A DNA stretch of 9,147 nucleotides from Nitrososphaerota archaeon. Lineage in GTDB: Archaea; Thermoproteota; Nitrososphaeria; Nitrososphaerales; Gagatemarchaeaceae. This document shows, piece after piece, positions 5,848 to 9,147 of this stretch. The notes below the pieces were generated by a model. The model saw only the letters and a list, made by a program, of their open reading frames with translations. It had not been told where the DNA came from and did not search any database. Where the stretch lies: positions 4,203 through 13,349 of the forward strand of contig PLCG01000030.1 in NCBI GenBank assembly GCA_003135575.1, read 5' to 3'. Made by a program: the position numbers and the translations under genes. Within the stretch, counting starts at the first letter, position 1, and each line of letters opens with the position of its first letter.

Positions 5848-6861
5848 ATGGCGAAGCCTCCTCGTCCCATTCCTCTGACGGCGGCACTCCTCCTTCTCGC
5901 AGTCTTCCTCATCCCGGTATTCGCGCCGTCCGCCCTTGCGCAGACCGTGGTCGCAACTGTAACCTTGCCCGCAGGAGGTGTTCCTTACTACGCCGCCTAC
6001 GACTCCGCCAAGGGCGAGCTTTTCGTGGCGAATTATGGCAGCAACACGGTCAATGTCATCTCTGATTCGACCAACGCCGTGGTAGCGACCGTGAAGGTGG
6101 GCGCTCTTGCATGGGGCGTCGCGTACGACTCCGTCAAGGGCGAAGTCTTCGTGACTAATAATGGCGACAACACGGTCTCCGTCATCTCCGATGCAAGCAA
6201 CGTAGTGGTCGCGACAATCAATGTTGGGACTGCTCCTCAAGGCGTCGCATATGACTCTGCCAAGGGAGAGGTTTTTGTCGCCAACCAAGGCGCCAACACC
6301 ATCGCGGTCATCTCCGACTCGACCAACGGCGTTGTCGCGACCGTCAGCGTGGGAACTGCTCCAACCGGTGTCGCGGTCGATTCCGTCAAAGGCGAGGTCT
6401 TCGTGCCCAATCGCAGCGCCAACACGGTCACAGTCATATCCGACTCGACCAACGCAGTGGTCGCCACGGTGAATGCGGGAACTAATCCAACAGGCGTAGC
6501 CTACGACCCCGCAAAGGGCGAGGTCTTCGTGGCCAACTTTGGCACCAACACCGTCTCAGTAATCTCAGATGCGACCAACGCAGTGGTCGCCACAGTGAAT
6601 GCGGGAGCGCATGCCTACGGTGTCGCCTACGACTCTGCCAAGGGCGACGTGTTTGTGACCAATCGCAGCGACAATACCGTCTCGGTCATCTCCGACGGCT
6701 CCTCTACGACGACCACCACCCCTGAGTTTCCCGCCCAGTGGTTGATCGCAACGCTGGCGTTTTCGCTAGCAATCGGCGGTCTGCTATTGGGCAGAAACCA
6801 GATGAGAGGGACGGGCGTTTCTCAGAGCCGAGTCTACATCCAGCCAGTCACAGGCACCTAG
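5848..6861 (+). CDS. Exported YVTN/YncE-like beta-propeller with PEF-type C-terminal sorting signal and cytoplasmic tag
   Basis: The 337-residue product starts with a Sec-type signal peptide (MAKPPRP, a hydrophobic core, cleavage likely after ALA at residue 31). Six 42-residue repeats follow, each reading roughly VVATVxVGTxPxGVAYDSxKGEVFVxNxGxNTVxVISDSTN, the YVTN/YncE-type propeller pattern. Such proteins serve as surface or S-layer-associated binding modules. A Thr-rich linker leads to PEFP (residues 292-295), a hydrophobic span (about 298-315) and basic residues (R316, R320). This layout matches archaeosortase-processed PEF/PEFG-CTERM proteins. Unusually, a further 17-residue tail follows, ending VYIQPVTGT, almost the same as the ends of the radical SAM and Cys-rich proteins. 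The tail would face the cytoplasm before processing. The start was chosen because a TATA box overlaps the region of the upstream ATG. Confidence 0.85.
   Translation: MAKPPRPIPLTAALLLLAVFLIPVFAPSALAQTVVATVTLPAGGVPYYAAYDSAKGELFVANYGSNTVNVISDSTNAVVATVKVGALAWGVAYDSVKGEVFVTNNGDNTVSVISDASNVVVATINVGTAPQGVAYDSAKGEVFVANQGANTIAVISDSTNGVVATVSVGTAPTGVAVDSVKGEVFVPNRSANTVTVISDSTNAVVATVNAGTNPTGVAYDPAKGEVFVANFGTNTVSVISDATNAVVATVNAGAHAYGVAYDSAKGDVFVTNRSDNTVSVISDGSSTTTTTPEFPAQWLIATLAFSLAIGGLLLGRNQMRGTGVSQSRVYIQPVTGT
5938..6696 (+). repeat. Six tandem 126-base coding repeats
   Basis: The 42-codon propeller repeat is also visible in DNA as six degenerate copies with a 126-base period, such as repeated AAGGGCGA[AG]GTCTTCGTG and ACCAACGCAGTGGTCGCCAC segments. 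The later copies are most alike, suggesting recent duplication or gene conversion. Confidence 0.8.
6832..6861 (+). other. C-terminal tag VYIQPVTGT, copy 3
   Basis: Last nine codons plus TAG of the propeller gene. His is replaced by Tyr and Ile by Val relative to the other two copies, both conservative. The Pro codon differs synonymously (CCA versus CCG). Confidence 0.8.
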
Positions 6862-6932
6862 CCTCTGCAGCCAAGCTCACTAGCCGGCAACGCCCTGGGA
6901 TTCGACCAGAGATGCTGCCAGTGGCATCTACG

Positions 6933-6939
6933 CTTATAT
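6933..6939 (+). promoter_or_regulatory. TATA box for the gene at 6968
   Basis: CTTATAT, preceded by G as in the radical SAM promoter, is centred 32 bases before the ATG at 6968 and implies a leader of only a few bases. Confidence 0.6.
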
Positions 6940-6967
6940 CGCCGGCGCGGCTCGTTGGCTGACTTGG

Positions 6968-7249
6968 ATGGCTCGAGAAGTGAAGGCCGAGGGAGTAAAC
7001 CCAATCGAACGGGCTCTCAACGCGCGTGTCTTCATGAAACTAGGAGTATCGCCCCACTCCAGGTGGGCGAAGGACTACGCCGAGATGATGCGGCGGCCGC
7101 TGACGGCGGAAGAGTGGCGGAACTTCGAGGAGAATGTTCTGAACGACCCGAAGAAGCTGGACGAATGGGTTGACCGGGTGATTGCTGGATGGACCGGGAG
7201 AACATCGACAGGCTCAAGAAAGCGCTTGACGGCGTCCAAGAGTCGCTGA
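6968..7249 (+). CDS. Small helical protein, unknown function
   Basis: A 93-residue product. Residues 1-75 look like a genuine compact helical domain with four Trp (W33, W50, W67, W75) and charged helices such as LTAEEWRNFEENVLNDPKKLDEWVDRVI. The last 18 residues (TGRTSTGSRKRLTASKSR) are low-complexity and basic, and they overlap the next reading frame. So either the native end is disordered, or a frameshift has occurred near 7190 and the protein once continued into the second frame. The ATG start is supported by a TATA box. I do not recognise the family. The next gene's Shine-Dalgarno and ATG are embedded near its 3' end, suggesting translational coupling of a gene pair. Confidence 0.6.
   Translation: MAREVKAEGVNPIERALNARVFMKLGVSPHSRWAKDYAEMMRRPLTAEEWRNFEENVLNDPKKLDEWVDRVIAGWTGRTSTGSRKRLTASKSR
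7177..7182 (+). promoter_or_regulatory. Shine-Dalgarno GGTGAT for the overlapping gene at 7189
   Basis: A perfect archaeal GGTGAT core lies six bases before the ATG at 7189, inside the coding region of the previous gene. It supports real initiation there and argues against a simple frameshift. Confidence 0.5.
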
Positions 7250-7320
7250 CTCGAAGGATTCCTGTCGTCGCGGTCAGAAGTCCAGTGAACCTCGCGGAAG
7301 AGGTGGCTGCATTCGGTCAC
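7189..7320 (+). pseudogene. 5' part of an overlapping gene, probably truncated at the convergent DHFR-like gene
   Basis: From the ATG at 7189 the frame encodes a plausible amphipathic, helical start (MDRENIDRLKKALDGVQESL, then RRIPVVAVRSPVNLAEEVAAFGH). It has a good Shine-Dalgarno site and overlaps the preceding gene by 61 bases. The frame stays open to 7755, but everything beyond about 7321 lies antisense to a well-supported - strand gene and reads as a shadow (low-complexity, Arg/Pro/Asp-rich). I infer that the original gene lost its 3' part, perhaps when the neighbouring gene arrived, and that translation now runs on into antisense sequence. A true 188-residue overlapping gene is possible but less likely. 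The product is not recognised. Confidence 0.4.
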
Positions 7321-7959
7321 TTAGTGGACGTTGTATCTCAGGTGCGTGGCGAACTGCGAGTGAATGGCCTCTACGACCTCGAGCGAAACCTTTCGTCGAT
7401 TGATTCCGTCGAAAAGGCGAACCCCGGTGCCGAAGACGACCGGCGCCAGAGCGATGTCGAATTCATCGACCAACCCGGCGTTGAGATATTGGAGTATAAC
7501 GTTTGCACCGCCGGCAACCCGGATGTCTCTTCCCCCGGCGGCCTGGCGGGCCTGCCTCAGGGCGCTCTCGATGCCGTCGTTGACGAAATAGAACGTCGTG
7601 CCGCCCGGCCGCTCCCAAGGAGTGCGAACTTGCTTCGTGAGGACGAAGACGCCGGTATGAAAGGGAGCCTCTTCCGGCCAGAAACGCTCTCCTCCGTCGA
7701 ACATCCGCTTGCCCATGATGCTCGCCCCTGTGCGGTTGAAGGTCTCCTCCATTAGGCGGTTCTCTTGGCCCGTCTCGCCACCTTCACCGAGCTTGAGATT
7801 CTCGCGGAAGAACTGCTGCTGGAACACCGACTTCTGGAGATCCGTCCATTGGCTGGCCCAGTCGTTGTAGCCCGGGTCGTTGGCGTGCTCCAATTCCATT
7901 CCTTCTGGGGCGATGAATCCGTCAAGAGTCATTCCCATGCTGAAGAATACTTTGCCCAT
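7321..7959 (-). CDS. RibD C-terminal/dihydrofolate-reductase-like family protein
   Basis: The 212-residue product has the features of the stand-alone RibD_C (DHFR-like) superfamily. These are a first strand with the GMTLDGFIA motif (residues 9-17), IMGKRMFDGGE (about 81-91) followed by the FW pair, a VFVLTKQ strand, a nucleotide-binding VAGGANVI loop, and LVDEFDIALAPVVFGTGVRLFDG near the C-terminus. Relatives are NADPH-dependent reductases of mostly unknown substrate. They are common in bacteria, especially Actinobacteria, and scattered in archaea, so acquisition by transfer is plausible. The ATG at 7959 has an A/T-rich TATA-like element about 30 bases upstream on the same strand. Its stop lies at the point where the convergent gene from 7189 ceases to look coding, and no terminator is obvious between them. 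Confidence 0.85.
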   Translation of the reverse strand: MGKVFFSMGMTLDGFIAPEGMELEHANDPGYNDWASQWTDLQKSVFQQQFFRENLKLGEGGETGQENRLMEETFNRTGASIMGKRMFDGGERFWPEEAPFHTGVFVLTKQVRTPWERPGGTTFYFVNDGIESALRQARQAAGGRDIRVAGGANVILQYLNAGLVDEFDIALAPVVFGTGVRLFDGINRRKVSLEVVEAIHSQFATHLRYNVH

Positions 7960-7984
7960 GAGGAATCCCTCGTGGTTCGGGGCT

Positions 7985-7994
7985 TGATTATTTC
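7985..7994 (-). promoter_or_regulatory. TATA-like element for the DHFR-like gene
   Basis: On the - strand this reads GAAATAATCA, centred about 30 bases before the ATG at 7959. Spacing is right, sequence match moderate. Confidence 0.45.
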
Positions 7995-8112
7995 AGTCTG
8001 TATGCTTGGTACTCTCAAACATTGATTCAGTCGAGTTCGCGTTTGTGAACCTGAGCGCGTAGGCCACTGATGCGCCGTCGGAGAGCACGGCTGAGGAAGT
8101 CTCACGAGATGA

Positions 8113-8120
8113 GATTATTA
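8113..8120 (+). promoter_or_regulatory. TATA box for the persulfide dioxygenase-like gene
   Basis: GATTATTA is centred 27 bases before the GTG at 8144, supporting that start and a leaderless transcript. Confidence 0.55.
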
Positions 8121-8143
8121 GCTCCTGACTACTTGAAGAGAGC

Positions 8144-8872
8144 GTGCCGTTTCTAAGGCTGGTCCGGAACGATGCGAGCAGCTGCGCCTCCTACGTTCTA
8201 GGCTGTCCTACCGCGCACGAGTGCGTGGTCGTCGACCCGAAGGAAGACGCCTCCGAATACATCAAGTTGGCAAAGCACAGCGGCACCAAGATCACGCACG
8301 TGTTTGAGACTCACGTCCACGCCGACCACATATCAGGCGCGAGAGAGCTCGCGAAGCTCGCGAAAGCGCCGCTGCACCTCCACGAATCAGCGGCAGTAGG
8401 GTTCGAGTTCGAACCGTTGAGGTCCAATCAAGTTCTCGACCTTGGGAACCTCAGGTTGAAGGTTCTGCACACGCCAGGACACACCACGGAGAGCGTCTCA
8501 CTGCTCTACATCGACAAGACTCGGAGCAAGCTACCCTGGGCAGTCTTGACTGGCGATACGCTGTTCGTGGGCGACGTCGGCAGACTGGACCTTGTCGGAG
8601 CTGGCACCCCAACGCAGATGTATCATAGCATCTTCAAGACTCTCCTTTCGCTGGAAGATTACGTCGAGGTCTATCCAGCGCATTACGCCGGGTCGGTCTG
8701 CGGCAAGGGGATGAGCCCTAAGACCTCTTCGACGATCGGATTCGAACGCAGATTCAACCCCGCGTTGGGGGTGTCGTCCGTGGGCGAATTCACCAAGTAT
8801 CTGAAATCCAATTCGCTGAAACCGTTCCCAGAGCACAAGAAGATCAAAGCAAGGAATGCCGGTCTGGCGTAG
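8144..8872 (+). CDS. MBL-fold metallo-hydrolase, ETHE1-like persulfide dioxygenase
   Basis: The 242-residue product is a single metallo-beta-lactamase-fold domain. Metal ligands are visible: THVHADH (H57, H59, D61, H62), PGHT (H113), TGDTLF (D138) and PAHYAG (H180). The GDVGRLDL stretch and the C-terminal AGSVCGKGMSPKTSSTIGFERRFNP segment are typical of ETHE1-type and related persulfide dioxygenases. In that family a mononuclear iron is held by two His and one Asp, and glutathione persulfide or another low-molecular-weight persulfide is oxidised to sulfite. No rhodanese domain is fused, as some relatives have, and none is encoded next to it. The GTG start agrees with a TATA box 27 bases upstream. 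In an archaeon the thiol carrier may not be glutathione, so the substrate is uncertain; glyoxalase II activity is a less likely alternative. Confidence 0.87.
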   Translation: MPFLRLVRNDASSCASYVLGCPTAHECVVVDPKEDASEYIKLAKHSGTKITHVFETHVHADHISGARELAKLAKAPLHLHESAAVGFEFEPLRSNQVLDLGNLRLKVLHTPGHTTESVSLLYIDKTRSKLPWAVLTGDTLFVGDVGRLDLVGAGTPTQMYHSIFKTLLSLEDYVEVYPAHYAGSVCGKGMSPKTSSTIGFERRFNPALGVSSVGEFTKYLKSNSLKPFPEHKKIKARNAGLA

Positions 8873-8993
8873 AAGTTACCAATGGTCACACGTTCAACTT
8901 TGCAAGGGAAAGCATGGGACGAAGTTCACAACTCCTGACGCGACCAACCTCTGTGATGATGGGCCTCGCCTCGCTGCGGGCGCTCGCATCAAT

Positions 8994-9000
8994 CCTTATA
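8994..9000 (+). promoter_or_regulatory. TATA box for the right-edge gene
   Basis: CCTTATA is centred about 31 bases before the ATG at 9029. The 156-base gap before that ATG shows nothing else. Confidence 0.5.
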
Positions 9001-9028
9001 CCATCCACCAAGGACCTAGACGCCTAAG

Positions 9029-9147
9029 ATGCCCACCAAGAGAAGGGACAAAGCGGAGGCGGACCTGAAGAAGGCAGGCCGTGACGTGAAGAAGGCCGGA
9101 AGAGATATTGAAAAAGCCGTCGAGAAAGGGGCTCGGGACGTAAAGAA
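9029..9147 (+). CDS. Lys/Ala-rich heptad-repeat protein (partial)
   Basis: The window ends 39 codons into this gene. After MPTKRRDKAEA the sequence repeats a seven-residue unit: DLKKAGR, DVKKAGR, DIEKAVE, then KGARDVK. The DNA shows the matching 21-base period (GACCTGAAGAAGGC, then GACGTGAAGAAGGC). The unit would form a highly charged amphipathic helix, like LEA-type, histone-H1-like tail or apolipoprotein-like repeats. It could bind nucleic acid or membranes, or act as a stress-protective disordered protein. These roles are inference, since the C-terminus is missing. The ATG is supported by a TATA box 31 bases upstream. Confidence 0.65.
   Translation, partial: MPTKRRDKAEADLKKAGRDVKKAGRDIEKAVEKGARDVK

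Noticed and set aside
5728..6288. Long - strand frame across the propeller start
   Set aside because: It is antisense to the signal peptide and first repeats, and its apparent repeats only mirror the propeller repeats.
5938..6696. Regular repeats as a CRISPR or satellite array
   Set aside because: The 126-base period is in frame, encodes propeller blades, and differs mainly at codon third positions.
4460..6861. The common C-termini as traces of a transposon or repeat element
   Set aside because: Copies differ synonymously and similarity stops exactly at the stop codons, with no inverted ends or target duplications.
8873..9028. tRNA or small RNA gene in the right intergenic gap
   Set aside because: No cloverleaf or conserved T-loop sequence was found; only a TATA box is apparent.

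Overview
The window looks like chromosomal DNA from an archaeon, moderately GC-rich. Most apparent gene starts have a TATA-like box (often GCTTATAT or a close variant) about 26-33 bases upstream and almost no leader. Internal genes use the archaeal Shine-Dalgarno core GGTGAT. One gene belongs to the archaeal tetraether lipid synthase (Tes, MJ0619-like) radical SAM family, and a surface protein has an archaeosortase-type PEF C-terminus. I infer an uncultivated Thermoproteota/Thaumarchaeota-like or Thermoplasmata-like lineage, but the sequence does not settle which.

Layout. 1-350 (-): a partial secreted or membrane-anchored protein rich in N-glycosylation sequons, divergent from the next genes. 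481-2728 (+): two consecutive eight-helix membrane proteins with a similar layout, possibly ancient paralogues, function unknown. 2807-4489 (+): the Tes-like radical SAM enzyme with its own strong promoter and a hairpin after its stop. 4578-5384 (+): a likely operon of four tiny genes (two unknown, one DUF2283, one Cys-rich). 5462-5731 (+): a small coiled-coil protein. 5848-6861 (+): an exported six-repeat YVTN/YncE-type beta-propeller. 6968-about 7320 (+): a small gene followed by an overlapping gene that seems cut short. 7321-7959 (-): a RibD-C/dihydrofolate-reductase-like protein. 8144-8872 (+): an ETHE1-like MBL-fold persulfide dioxygenase. 9029-end (+): the start of a Lys/Ala-rich heptad-repeat protein.

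The most striking signal is a shared extreme C-terminus. Three unrelated proteins (the radical SAM enzyme, the Cys-rich mini-protein and the beta-propeller) end in [VA][HY]IQP[IV]TGT followed by the stop. The codons differ synonymously, and the similarity stops at the stop codon, so the peptide rather than the DNA seems to be conserved. In the first two proteins the similarity extends upstream through a Cys-x-Cys and a VGExGE linker. In the propeller it lies beyond the PEF/transmembrane/basic sorting signal, so on the predicted cytoplasmic side. I do not recognise this tag. It may be a C-terminal recognition, localisation, processing or degradation signal linking these proteins.
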